A DNA stretch of 64,000 nt from Denitrovibrio sp. (GTDB lineage Bacteria; Chrysiogenota; Deferribacteres; Deferribacterales; Geovibrionaceae), in NCBI GenBank assembly GCA_002869145.1, contig PKTM01000011.1, forward strand, positions 62,001 through 126,000. The letters are read 5' to 3'. Positions 1 through 7,798 of this stretch are shown here, piece by piece. Made by a program: the position numbers and the translations under genes. Position 1 is the first letter of the stretch, and every line of letters begins with the position of its first letter. The notes under the pieces were generated by a model, which did not search any database, was not told the DNA's origin, and worked only from the letters and a program-made list of their open reading frames with translations.

Positions 1-595
1 GGTTCATAGCCTCATCCATCCGAAGACCTTCCATGTATGGCCATTCAAGAACATTAGAGCGTGCGCCAGGCATGTGTTCCTTATCAAGCTTGGTTACAAA
101 CTGAATGTATTTGGCACTGCTGAGAGGTTCGCACTTTTTGACTAGTTCGCTCAGCGAAAAACCGTTCCAGGGTATAACCATGCTCCACCCTTCCACACAG
201 CGAAGCCGATATATACGCTCTTGTGTCCCTGCGAATCTCTTTACTTCATCCACAGAAAATTTAAGAGGTTTTTTCACTAATCCTGTGACCTCTATCTCCC
301 ACGGGTCTGTAGGAAAATCAGCCGCCAAGTCTTTCACGTCACCCTTGCTGGTAGTGAACTCATAGAAATTATTATAGGATTTTGCGGCTATCTCTTTGGT
401 TATTTTTTCGCCGCCGGTGGTGTCTGTCTTTTTTACTATATCGAACCCGCCATGAGCATTCGGCACAAAAACGAACCCTGCAGACAAAGCCGCCGCCGTA
501 AGGGTTGTTTTCTTTATAAAATCTCTTCTGGAGAGATACAGACTTTTCTCAGTTACTTCGTTTTCACTTATATCGGACTTATCTTTGATAATCAT
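1..595 (-). CDS. msrP: MsrP (YedY) periplasmic methionine-sulfoxide reductase catalytic subunit, partial
   Basis: This is the N-terminal 198 codons of a molybdopterin enzyme that reduces methionine sulfoxide in periplasmic proteins; the rest lies off the left edge. I read it by reverse-complementing the edge. It starts at ATG 595 behind a strong GGAGGTGA at 602-609. A twin-arginine signal (SRRDFIKK, about residues 22-29) followed by an alanine-rich hydrophobic stretch marks Tat export. The YNNFYEF motif, TDPWEIEV, and the ERIYRLRCVEGWSMV segment carrying the conserved molybdenum-ligand cysteine match the MsrP/YedY family closely, as does YMEGLRMDEAM at the edge. In the family the partner is the haem membrane protein MsrQ, which may lie off the edge. 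It diverges from the lipoprotein gene at 815. Confidence 0.93.
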   Translation of the reverse strand, partial: MIIKDKSDISENEVTEKSLYLSRRDFIKKTTLTAAALSAGFVFVPNAHGGFDIVKKTDTTGGEKITKEIAAKSYNNFYEFTTSKGDVKDLAADFPTDPWEIEVTGLVKKPLKFSVDEVKRFAGTQERIYRLRCVEGWSMVIPWNGFSLSELVKKCEPLSSAKYIQFVTKLDKEHMPGARSNVLEWPYMEGLRMDEAMN

Positions 596-814
596 CGGAG
601 TCACCTCCATTTATAGTTAAGCAGCTATACCTTAAACATAAGACTTATAAATATATATGCAACCGAAATGGTCTTCTTAATGAATAGACAAAAAATGATG
701 GCAGTAATCTGCTTTGTCATTACTACATTTTGGGTTTATGAATAATAAACATTTTGTTGATGACAGATCGTTGTTTTGGTAAAATGTAGTCATGTTTTTT
801 GCCCGGAGGCATAC
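596..814. other. Divergent intergenic region, AT-rich
   Basis: This 219-base spacer separates msrP (leftward) from the large lipoprotein gene (rightward). It is strongly AT-rich and must hold both promoters. I could not assign convincing -35/-10 pairs or operators by eye. Confidence 0.5.
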
Positions 815-3541
815 ATGCAAAATCGTGCTTTTACAAAAATAAAATATAAGCTTTTTGCTCTTTTTATTATTTCTTCTTTTCTTGTTTCCTGTAACTTTAT
901 ATTAGTGGAAGACAGCAATGACAGCACAGTTGTCTGGGGCTCCGTGGCTATGGATAGCCCTGCAGATGAGGCTAATATCACCATTGAGCAGAGGGGCTCT
1001 ATCGTATGGCAAGGCACCTGCACAAAAGGCCATTTTCAGGGGTACACAAGCCAACTTTCAGGCGGAGAACTTCGGGCTATCGCAGATAATATCACAATAA
1101 ACAGCGTACCTTATAGCGTTGAAATAAGCGCATATGTTTCTGATTATGATACAGGCTACCATATTGACATCAACCTTTTTACTACTCTTGTGGATAGATA
1201 TATCCGCTATTACTACTCATCTTATGACGAAGCTGTGAGCGCTGTTGAGCGCAACCTGCACCTTCAGGCGGGACTGGACTATTCAGCACCAATAATGTCT
1301 GAAGCGTTGAAGGCGTATTTTGACCCAAAAATTTTGATGGCAGAAGCGGCAGAATACGGTGGGCTAGATGCATATCTCGATCATCTTGTGATAGATGTGA
1401 TGAGCATAGAAACCCCAACTCTGAAGCTGAATGCACTTTATAGCCCGGCAGAGGATAGTCTGATGAAAGACCTGCCTATTTCAGCAGCAGAGGCAGCAGC
1501 GGTGGCTCTGGGCAAAGAGACAGCAGGAGAGCTGCTTAAAAACTATGGGGTTGTTGTGTCTGACCCTGCCAACCAGACCTTTCTGGATACTCTGAATGCT
1601 CAGAATGCAAAGCTGACTCAGATAGAAAATCAGATATCCGCTCTCAACGAGGATGTCGTTAATCTGGAAAATGAGTTAGGGAGTGCCATTGTCGATATGC
1701 TTTTTGACAACAGTGACCAAAATATACTAGATGCGGTAAATAATCTTCAGAATCTGGCAACAAGGCTTAAAACAAACTATACATCTGCGGCGGCGCAGGG
1801 AGCGACACCTCTCAATCAGCATGATTTTGCAATCAGCATGATAGGTAACAACGCTTTAGCGGAAAACAATGTACCTGGTATGATCTCGACTATACATATT
1901 AATGTTGTTCCTGACGGAGCTTCCGATAGCAAAGGTTCGCTGGGGGACTATGCCCTCTCCGTTCAGTCGAAGGGCGGACATGGTAATCTGTTGCAGAAAT
2001 ATATGGTACTCGAGGCCTATTTTGCCAAAATACTCTCCCTGCAGCACAGGGGGCTAATCTTGGTGACAGAGGCTATTAACGCACTTGAATCTGGAGATAC
2101 AAATGTCCAATATAATAGTAACGAAACCTATATCAACAGCGTATTTCAGCCTTTAATAAATGAAGAGATTGATGAATTTATGCGTTGGGTTGACTATCTG
2201 GTGATAGCAAACTCAGACTTTGATACAGACCTTGTGAAACCAGTACAATTTGCTCCTGACAATTCGGGTGCGGTTTATGAAAGAGCAGATTTTATAGCAC
2301 AAATGTTTTCCACCGAGCACAGAGCAAGTGCAGATGATAAAAGCGGATTTGTGATCAGACTGATAGGGCAGCCGAAAGAGATAGATGACTTTGTCTCCGC
2401 AGGTGGATATGAGGCTATGCAGATGCAGAACGGCACAAATATGTCATATGACCTGAAGCTCGTTTACCATACCGTTTACGATCTGGAAAGCAGCGATTTT
2501 TATGTAAGCGATAAGCCCAGCTGGGCAAAACCATACATACAGTGGAGCTATGCTGAAACAGACGAACATCCATCTGTTAAGGATTATATAAGCGGGACTA
2601 GTACCACAAAATATAGTGTAGCAAAATTTGTCGGTCAGGACATAGGGAACAGCAATACTTTGAGCGCACCAACTGAGTGGGGCACAGGCTGGGGGCTGGT
2701 TTCTGGAGGGAACTTCTTCGATCAGGCTGTCCACTGGAGCGGAATAGTCTCTGATATGATCAAGTATTACGTTTTTGATGAAAATAACGCTGACGGAGCA
2801 CAATTTGACGTTGCTACAGCAAACACTTCCGGTTCATTGTCATATGGCTCTCACCTGTATGTTGTGCGACACTTTCCGAATATGTCAAAGTTTGGGACAA
2901 TCAAACACAGTACCATTACAGCCCCACCATGGAACCAAGTGAGCAGTACTTTTGATAATGGTTCAATGAAGTTTTCATTTTTAGCTGATATCAAGAATAT
3001 AAATTACTCAACTTCCAGCCATGATGAAGATGGACATCAACGTACTTTATATGTATATAGTGAAAATCACCATATCGATCGAACCATTGGAGTTACATTT
3101 TATTTCGAGCAACCAGCAGGTGAGGATTGGGAACTTTTGATAAATAGCTCTATCAGTACTAAGTATACAGGTTCAAAATGGCCGATGGACGGCTTTGCAG
3201 AATTAAATCTTTTGGATGTACCATATCCAAGACCTCACGAAATACTCGTAGATGTCACGATTCACAAGCTTCGCAGTCATTATGGCTACTCTGTAGCTGA
3301 TCAACACTTTGGAGAATATGATTATGCCTATCCGTTTCGTACAGACGGCAACTCTAAGCATACTCTGAAATTTGAGGCAACAATGGATGGGAGCATTGAC
3401 AAGAGCTCTCCCTCCCATCTGAATCTGCCAAAATATGTGCAGGAGGCCAACGTGCAGATTACAAAAATGCTGTTTCACCTGAAAAGCAAAGATGACCCTT
3501 ACATACCATATGGACCTAGAGAGAGGATTTCGGGGACATAA
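815..3541 (+). CDS. Large lipoprotein of unknown function (908 aa)
   Basis: I do not recognise this protein. The chosen start is ATG 815, because GGAGG at 806-810 sits just upstream; an in-frame TTG at 776 is also open. The first 25 residues form a lipoprotein signal with a charged stretch, a hydrophobic core and lipobox FLVSC (lipidated Cys about residue 26), so the product should be anchored to a membrane facing the periplasm or the outside. Around residues 270-310 there is a short heptad-like coiled coil (QNAKLTQIENQI followed by LNEDVVNLENEL). The rest is mixed alpha/beta and rich in Ser, Tyr, Asp and Asn, with several Trp residues, as in secreted binding or adhesion proteins. No repeats or catalytic motif were seen. 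It is monocistronic and convergent with the next gene. Confidence 0.8.
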   Translation: MQNRAFTKIKYKLFALFIISSFLVSCNFILVEDSNDSTVVWGSVAMDSPADEANITIEQRGSIVWQGTCTKGHFQGYTSQLSGGELRAIADNITINSVPYSVEISAYVSDYDTGYHIDINLFTTLVDRYIRYYYSSYDEAVSAVERNLHLQAGLDYSAPIMSEALKAYFDPKILMAEAAEYGGLDAYLDHLVIDVMSIETPTLKLNALYSPAEDSLMKDLPISAAEAAAVALGKETAGELLKNYGVVVSDPANQTFLDTLNAQNAKLTQIENQISALNEDVVNLENELGSAIVDMLFDNSDQNILDAVNNLQNLATRLKTNYTSAAAQGATPLNQHDFAISMIGNNALAENNVPGMISTIHINVVPDGASDSKGSLGDYALSVQSKGGHGNLLQKYMVLEAYFAKILSLQHRGLILVTEAINALESGDTNVQYNSNETYINSVFQPLINEEIDEFMRWVDYLVIANSDFDTDLVKPVQFAPDNSGAVYERADFIAQMFSTEHRASADDKSGFVIRLIGQPKEIDDFVSAGGYEAMQMQNGTNMSYDLKLVYHTVYDLESSDFYVSDKPSWAKPYIQWSYAETDEHPSVKDYISGTSTTKYSVAKFVGQDIGNSNTLSAPTEWGTGWGLVSGGNFFDQAVHWSGIVSDMIKYYVFDENNADGAQFDVATANTSGSLSYGSHLYVVRHFPNMSKFGTIKHSTITAPPWNQVSSTFDNGSMKFSFLADIKNINYSTSSHDEDGHQRTLYVYSENHHIDRTIGVTFYFEQPAGEDWELLINSSISTKYTGSKWPMDGFAELNLLDVPYPRPHEILVDVTIHKLRSHYGYSVADQHFGEYDYAYPFRTDGNSKHTLKFEATMDGSIDKSSPSHLNLPKYVQEANVQITKMLFHLKSKDDPYIPYGPRERISGT

Positions 3542-3634
3542 TGCTTAATTAAATAGTGATCTGTCGCCGTACTTTAAATCGTTAACTTGTCTTTAGGGTT
3601 TTATTAAGGTTTTTTAATGTAAAATTATTTAGAC

Positions 3635-4363
3635 TTATTTTAATGCAGAAAGCTGTTTTGCCGCCTCTATACCTGCAAGACGAGCAGCCGGTTCAACGGG
3701 GGATTTGGCATCTCTGTCTACCTTATAGTCTATGAAACCCGATCTGGTCACTCCAAACATACTTCCGTTAACAGCTGCAGTAGCTATCTTTGCCGAAAGG
3801 ACTATAAGATCAAAAAATGACCCGGCGCTTATCGGAGCATGCTTTATCTGACCTTTTCCAATAATTGGTGTAAAAATGTATTCTCTGCCGTTTTTGTAAG
3901 CTATAAGAGCAAAATCAGTTTCAGCTTCCCAAAAATCACCTGCTGATCCGAATCCTCCGAATCCGTTGTCATATATACCTATTCTGATTTTTGTAATATT
4001 ACACTTAAGCCTGATGCTGTCTATTTCGGGTATAACGTCTACAGTGAGCAGCCTGACAGAGGCTCCCGAGTCCTGAAGCTGCTGAAAAAAAGCAAGCGCA
4101 GCTGACTGCACGGAAAGCTGGATCATTTCATCTCTTTGAGATTTAGGAAATCCGCCGATAAATGAGGGCTGAGGAATCCTGAAAAGTCCCTGATAGTGCG
4201 AAACCTTAAGATTTGCACCTTCGTATGTGCAACCTTCGGAATATATCACTTTGCCTGCAAGCCCATCTCGTAAAACCATGTCTGTGGGCGGAACTACAGT
4301 ATCTTTAATATTTGCACATGCGGAGATAATAAGCATCAAAGGTATTATGAGCAATTTCTTCAT
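3635..4363 (-). CDS. Putative lipoprotein, 242 aa
   Basis: This is an unrecognised small lipoprotein. The signal peptide MKKLLIIPLMLIISAC ends in a clear lipobox (lipidated Cys16). The start at ATG 4363 follows AAGGAGC in the leader. The mature part contains a glycine/phenylalanine-rich turn (GFGGFGSAGDFW, about residues 133-144) and ends with an Ala-rich helix. No catalytic motif is evident. It is convergent with the big lipoprotein gene, 93 bases away, and has no obvious operon partner. Its size and mixed beta character would suit a LolA- or LptE-like carrier or a secretion accessory protein, but that is only a guess. Confidence 0.75.
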   Translation of the reverse strand: MKKLLIIPLMLIISACANIKDTVVPPTDMVLRDGLAGKVIYSEGCTYEGANLKVSHYQGLFRIPQPSFIGGFPKSQRDEMIQLSVQSAALAFFQQLQDSGASVRLLTVDVIPEIDSIRLKCNITKIRIGIYDNGFGGFGSAGDFWEAETDFALIAYKNGREYIFTPIIGKGQIKHAPISAGSFFDLIVLSAKIATAAVNGSMFGVTRSGFIDYKVDRDAKSPVEPAARLAGIEAAKQLSALK

Positions 4364-4415
4364 AAAAAGCTCCTTGGGTATATAGCTTATTATACACCCG
4401 CAGAGACTTTGGCGC

Positions 4416-4631
4416 TTATGAACTAATCAGTGATTCATAAGGGATGTCTAAATAATTATGAAGATTTTTGATCATACGGATGGTAAGGCTTCGTTTTCTG
4501 TTCAGAATTTCGCTGGCTCTGTTTGCACCGTCCAGTGTTTTTGCTATGTCTTTGTTGGAAAGCCCCATCTGCTCCATACGAAATTTTATCGCCTCCACAG
4601 GGTCTGGGCTGTCTATTGGGAAATGCTCTTC
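4416..4631 (-). pseudogene. higA: HigA-family antitoxin, 5'-truncated remnant
   Basis: On the minus strand the frame reads E-E-H-F-P-I-D-S-P-D-P and continues into VEAIKFRMEQMGLSNKD, the standard middle and C-terminal part of HigA antitoxins with their XRE-type DNA-binding helix-turn-helix (DIAKTL then ASEILNRKR). The first roughly 50 residues of the family are missing. The frame closes at a TAA exactly where the 22-bp repeat unit beside the transposase begins (4632), so the gene appears to have been cut by insertion or recombination there. A GTG at 4598 could start a 60-aa fragment that keeps the DNA-binding domain. No HigB toxin was found on either side. The family identity is clear; whether the fragment is expressed is unknown. 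Confidence 0.72.
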
Positions 4632-4675
4632 TTAGTTATGGTGACGTGATACTTTAGTTATGGTGACGTGATACT
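4632..4675. repeat. Two tandem copies of a 22-bp motif at the end of the RAYT gene
   Basis: The unit TTAGTTATGGTGACGTGATACT occurs at 4632-4653 and again, identically, at 4654-4675, head to tail. The right copy runs into the transposase stop codon (TAA, 4677-4675 on the minus strand) and the left copy abuts the broken end of higA. A diverged inverted copy lies on the other side of the transposase at 5366-5387. This looks like a terminal element of a RAYT-mobilised unit. Confidence 0.85.
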
Positions 4676-5328
4676 TAATTATCCCTTTTAGGTCCCGGCT
4701 TGTTCTTCTTTATTTTTCTGCCAAGCTCAAACTCTAACATGTCAACAAAGCATTCATCTCCGCATGGGCGACCTGTTCTTGTGCTGGAGATGATAAGATC
4801 ATCTTGTCCGTCAATGGATAGAAAATTTTTCCAGTCAGTTATTTCTGCAGTAAACGGATGTTTATCAACAAGTTTATCTTTGCTTCGTTCACCAGTAAAA
4901 AATTTCGCACTTGACCATTCATAATCCCACGCATTCTTAACAATTGATGCCTTCACAGGATTTCGCTCTACATACCTGATAGCAGAATAAAAATGTGACT
5001 CCGACAATGTGCAAGAAAAGAATCTGTCCTGAAAAAGATGTCCCCTGACACCTGCTTTAGAGTTCTTGTATCTTGTGTATAAACGGTGTGCTTCTCCGAT
5101 TCCTTTTGCAAGACTGTCTGGTTCGGAAGGTATTACAATGAAATGTACATGGTTATCCATCAGACAATAAGATAAAAATTTCAGACCTTTTTTTCCAGCC
5201 GATTCTTTAAGAAATGTCAGATATTCAACTCTGTCTTCGTCACTGTGAAATATGTCCATAGAGCGCACACCACGCTGGGTAACGTGGTGAGGGTGATTTG
5301 GTAAAACAATTCTTGGTAATCTAGCCAT
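4675..5328 (-). mobile_element. REP-associated tyrosine transposase (RAYT, Y1 HUH family)
   Basis: This is an intact 217-aa single-strand HUH endonuclease of the IS200-like REP-associated group. Family members cleave and rejoin palindromic REP-type DNA and are usually domesticated and single-copy. The HUH metal motif is DNHVHF with His60 and His62, the probable nucleophile is Tyr114 in the ESHFYSAIRYVERNP block, and the C-terminus has the TGRPCG element and a basic tail typical of the group. It starts at ATG 5328; a TATAAT ends only six bases upstream of the ATG, so the transcript may have almost no leader. It is flanked by related 22-bp motifs in opposite orientation (4632-4675 and 5366-5387), which probably mark the element ends. 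The left end adjoins a truncated antitoxin gene. Confidence 0.9.
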
Positions 5329-5365
5329 TCCTGATTATACACTACTTCATAACTGAAACAATAAT

Positions 5366-5387
5366 TAAGTATCCCGTCCCCAGAATT
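5366..5387. repeat. Inverted, diverged copy of the 22-bp RAYT-flanking motif
   Basis: The plus strand reads TAAGTATCCCGTCCCCAGAATT. The minus strand of the left motif reads TAAGTATCACGTCACCATAACT, so 18 of 22 positions agree with the two copies facing each other across the transposase. This pairing defines a candidate element from about 4632 to 5387. Confidence 0.75.
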
Positions 5388-5474
5388 CTACTTGCAACTT
5401 CATGAAATCTTGTCATAAAAGAATATCGTGTTATAATGAGTGTAATCGAGTTACTAAATGTGTAGGAGAGTACT

Positions 5475-6347
5475 ATGAAAAGAGTGATAAATATTAGTGC
5501 GGTTAATATTAAATTCGTAAAATCTAGCATGCATAAGCCTCATAACTATGTAAAGCTATTGAAATACGTTTCACAAAATCATTTTATAGGTAAAATACGA
5601 AAACATTCTATTGGCATGCTAGGAGAATTAAACACAATAACAAATGCTAATGGTGTATGCATTAGTGGAATGATATATCGGTTCACTGATATTGATGACA
5701 CCTGCCCATGGTTTAACACAAAAACAAATCAACTTATTCTTGATGACAAAGGCGAACCAATACCGCTTGTAGACAAAAATAATAAACCTAATACTGAGAC
5801 AACGCGTTTTGTTTTCTTCTCAAATGGGCATAGATTTCTATTTGATAATAAAATAATAGCTCCTCGCTCTTTGCAAAAACTACTAGATAGCATTTTTAGC
5901 ATAAATGAAGTTAGAAAAATGTTTGGCAATATAGAAGTTGAGGTCGAAACATCTCAGGATAAAGTAAAAGAGATTGTAAAAATAAAAAATAAGCGAAGTT
6001 TATTTCTAGAATTTACTGTACCGAACCCAGACGATCTATCGGCAGAAAAAGCAAAAGTTGCGAAAAGAATTGAAATGCTGAATCTCAGAAAGTACAACGA
6101 ATTGTATGTATCAGATGATTCAATAAAATTAGATGATGAAGCAAAAGCAAAGATTGATATTGCAAGTTCGAATGGTAAAATTATTGTTAAAACATTAGGA
6201 AAAGATGGTAAGATACATACAATGTCAACCGATGAATACCCATTAGATGAAAAAACTTATTATGACGGTAAAAAGACCAGTAATTATTTTAATGCTTTTA
6301 TGTCAAAATCTGAGGAAATATGGAAAATCTTGAAAAAAAGGGGATAA
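5475..6347 (+). CDS. DUF4747-like protein, accessory cassette gene 1
   Basis: This is a 290-aa soluble protein starting at ATG 5475 behind GGAGAG. The N-terminal block (KRVINISAVNIKF), the middle region with a short hydrophobic strand and phenylalanine-rich motif (RFVFFSNGHRFLF, about residues 116-128) and the charged C-terminus resemble DUF4747 proteins. I make that assignment from memory and with limited confidence; the function is unknown. The gene is visibly more AT-rich than its surroundings, with many AAA, AAT and ATA codons, which suggests acquisition by transfer. It overlaps the next gene by 28 bases, so the two are translationally coupled. Its position between a RAYT and a tRNA gene, with a soluble-plus-membrane gene pair, is reminiscent of small phage-defence or toxin-antitoxin cassettes. 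That is inference only. Confidence 0.6.
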   Translation: MKRVINISAVNIKFVKSSMHKPHNYVKLLKYVSQNHFIGKIRKHSIGMLGELNTITNANGVCISGMIYRFTDIDDTCPWFNTKTNQLILDDKGEPIPLVDKNNKPNTETTRFVFFSNGHRFLFDNKIIAPRSLQKLLDSIFSINEVRKMFGNIEVEVETSQDKVKEIVKIKNKRSLFLEFTVPNPDDLSAEKAKVAKRIEMLNLRKYNELYVSDDSIKLDDEAKAKIDIASSNGKIIVKTLGKDGKIHTMSTDEYPLDEKTYYDGKKTSNYFNAFMSKSEEIWKILKKRG

Positions 6348-6847
6348 GAAAAGTTTTTGATCCAATAAAGACTAATTTTTGTTTTTACTGGAAAATATAT
6401 GGTGGCAAAAAAGCACTGTTCTCAAGTCCGTATTTATATATCGCTTTAGGGCTTGCTTTAATTTCACCTAAGTTTGTGAGTGGTCAATGGCATAATCTTG
6501 CAATAACTATCATTCCCAATATGCTAGGATTTACACTTGGCGGGTATGCAATTCTTCTTTCTTTTGGAGGAGAGCGTTTTTTTAAAATATTATGTATAAG
6601 ATGCGCAGATGAATCTACACCAACACCTTTTATGATTTTCAATGGTGCTTTTGTACATTTTATTATTGTTCAAATAACTACCCTATTGCTTTCAGTATTA
6701 TGTAGTCAGTATGAAAAAACATGGATATTAGTTGGTTTCATTGGAACGTTCTTATTATATTACACTCTCACTACAGCATTAGCAGCTGTATTCGCAATAA
6801 TGAATATGGCAGACTGGTATGAAGATCAAGCAAACAATGAGTTGTAA
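6320..6847 (+). CDS. Small multi-pass membrane protein, accessory cassette gene 2
   Basis: This is a 175-aa protein with about four hydrophobic segments: roughly residues 34-50, 60-85, 110-128 and 135-155. It has short loops and a charged C-terminal tail (NMADWYEDQANNEL). It starts at ATG 6320 inside the end of the preceding gene, with GAGG at 6312-6315 as ribosome binding site. It shares the neighbour's AT-rich composition. I recognise no family. Coupling to a soluble DUF4747-like gene suggests the two act together, with this one as the membrane component. Confidence 0.65.
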   Translation: MENLEKKGIRKVFDPIKTNFCFYWKIYGGKKALFSSPYLYIALGLALISPKFVSGQWHNLAITIIPNMLGFTLGGYAILLSFGGERFFKILCIRCADESTPTPFMIFNGAFVHFIIVQITTLLLSVLCSQYEKTWILVGFIGTFLLYYTLTTALAAVFAIMNMADWYEDQANNEL

Positions 6848-6966
6848 AACATATAGTATTTGCAAAGCAAGCTATTACATCATTTCTACATCATACAGAA
6901 CACTACTCACCCTTTAAAACCAAGCATCACTACAAATAAACCACCATAAACCACTGATAATATTAT

Positions 6967-7063
6967 TGGCGGAGGCGCACAGGAATCGAACCTGCCTCTC
7001 GGGGAGTACCCGAGACAATCGGTTTTGAAGACCGTGGGGTGCACCAGCATCCCAAACGCCCCC
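6967..7063 (-). tRNA. selC: tRNA-Sec (anticodon TCA), CCA encoded
   Basis: This is a 97-base tRNA on the minus strand with anticodon TCA (7028-7026) in the loop CTTCAAA. The 5' end GGGGGCGT pairs over 8 bp with GCGCCTCC near the 3' end, followed by discriminator G and an encoded CCA. The 8-bp acceptor stem, 5-bp T stem (GCAGG/CCTGT), long D stem and large variable arm (CTCGGG/CCCGAG) are diagnostic for bacterial selenocysteine tRNA. It delivers Sec at UGA codons with SelB. No known selenoprotein family, and no selA, selB or selD, occurs in this window, so the users lie elsewhere. It sits downstream of the HIT gene and could be reached by its transcript. Confidence 0.96.
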
Positions 7064-7070
7064 GAATAAG

Positions 7071-7230
7071 TTAGATTATTTTTTCGTCATGAAAAAATAA
7101 TTCGGTCGTTCACCTTGTTAAAAGCAAGGTTCACTTACACTTCGCTGGATGCAAAGCATCGCTCCGTGAGGCACATCCTGTGCCTTTAGGTTAGATTATT
7201 TTTTCGTCATGAAAAAATAATTCGGTCGTT
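7071..7230. repeat. Duplicated 40-bp AT-rich palindrome enclosing three more hairpins
   Basis: An identical 40-bp sequence occurs at 7071-7110 and 7191-7230, spaced by exactly 120 bases. Each copy contains a perfect 11-bp inverted repeat (ATTATTTTTTC and GAAAAAATAAT) around GTCAT. Between the copies are three further perfect hairpins: ACCTTG/CAAGGT (7112-7130), GATGC/GCATC (7148-7160) and AGGCACA/TGTGCCT (7169-7185). The block lies between tRNA-Sec and the HIT gene and could act as terminators or processing sites, or be a dispersed intergenic repeat family. Confidence 0.85.
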
Positions 7231-7259
7231 TCTCTTCTCATAATGACCAGCAAAAGTGA

Positions 7260-7670
7260 CTACAATGCTTCTTTTACTTTCTCGGCCATCTCGCCCATCT
7301 CGTCTAAGCTGTCGTACTCCTTATGAATAGAGGCGAAGCGGAGTTTGTCGTTGTCATATCTGTGGATAATATGCAGGTGCGAGTGAAAAACCTCCTGCCC
7401 TGCGGCGGCGTTATTGTTCTGAACAATATTTATCCCGTCACAGCCGGATGCCTTCATAACAGCACCAGAAATCTTTTTTGCCACCTTGTAAATAGCTTCC
7501 GCCTCTTCGTCTGGAGTGTCGAAGACATTCAGAAAATGCTTCTTAGGCACAATAAGAACATGCCCCTTATGCACAGGACGAATGTCCAGAAAAGCTATGA
7601 AGAGTGCATCTTCGTAAACCTTTGAGCAGTGTATATCTCCTGCAATAATTTTGCAAAATATACAATCCAT
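7260..7670 (-). CDS. HIT-family nucleotide hydrolase/transferase
   Basis: This is a 136-aa histidine-triad protein, a small cytoplasmic enzyme that hydrolyses nucleoside phosphoramidates or related adenylated compounds. The HIT motif HSHLHII (His96, His98, His100) is intact, and the N-terminal CxxC (CIFC) is the structural zinc pair seen in many bacterial HIT proteins. The start is set at ATG 7670 because GAGG lies just upstream; an in-frame extension to 7685 exists but has no ribosome binding site. Length is normal for the HinT branch. It is upstream of tRNA-Sec on the same strand, with a hairpin-rich spacer between. Confidence 0.92.
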   Translation of the reverse strand: MDCIFCKIIAGDIHCSKVYEDALFIAFLDIRPVHKGHVLIVPKKHFLNVFDTPDEEAEAIYKVAKKISGAVMKASGCDGINIVQNNNAAAGQEVFHSHLHIIHRYDNDKLRFASIHKEYDSLDEMGEMAEKVKEAL

Positions 7671-7798
7671 AAAAAACCTCAACACATGATTTCTTTAACT
7701 AATTCTATACATGAACAAAATGGAAAACAAGTTTTAAATATAAAGTATTGAAAATATAGAAAAATCTTTTTATAATTAAAAGATTAGAGGTGGTGCAG

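Noticed and set aside
1-365. Short plus-strand open frame at the left edge (105-365)
   Set aside because: It is antisense to msrP, whose protein motifs are unambiguous on the minus strand.
6929-6955. Tandem ATAAACCACC/ATAAACCACT decamers past tRNA-Sec
   Set aside because: Only two imperfect copies with no structural context; could be chance.
4400-7070. Integrative element inserted at the tRNA-Sec 3' end
   Set aside because: No integrase, and no direct repeat of the tRNA 3' end was found near 4.4-5.4 kb.
7071-7230. CRISPR array
   Set aside because: Only two copies of the repeat, 120 bases apart, with hairpin-rich filler and no cas genes.
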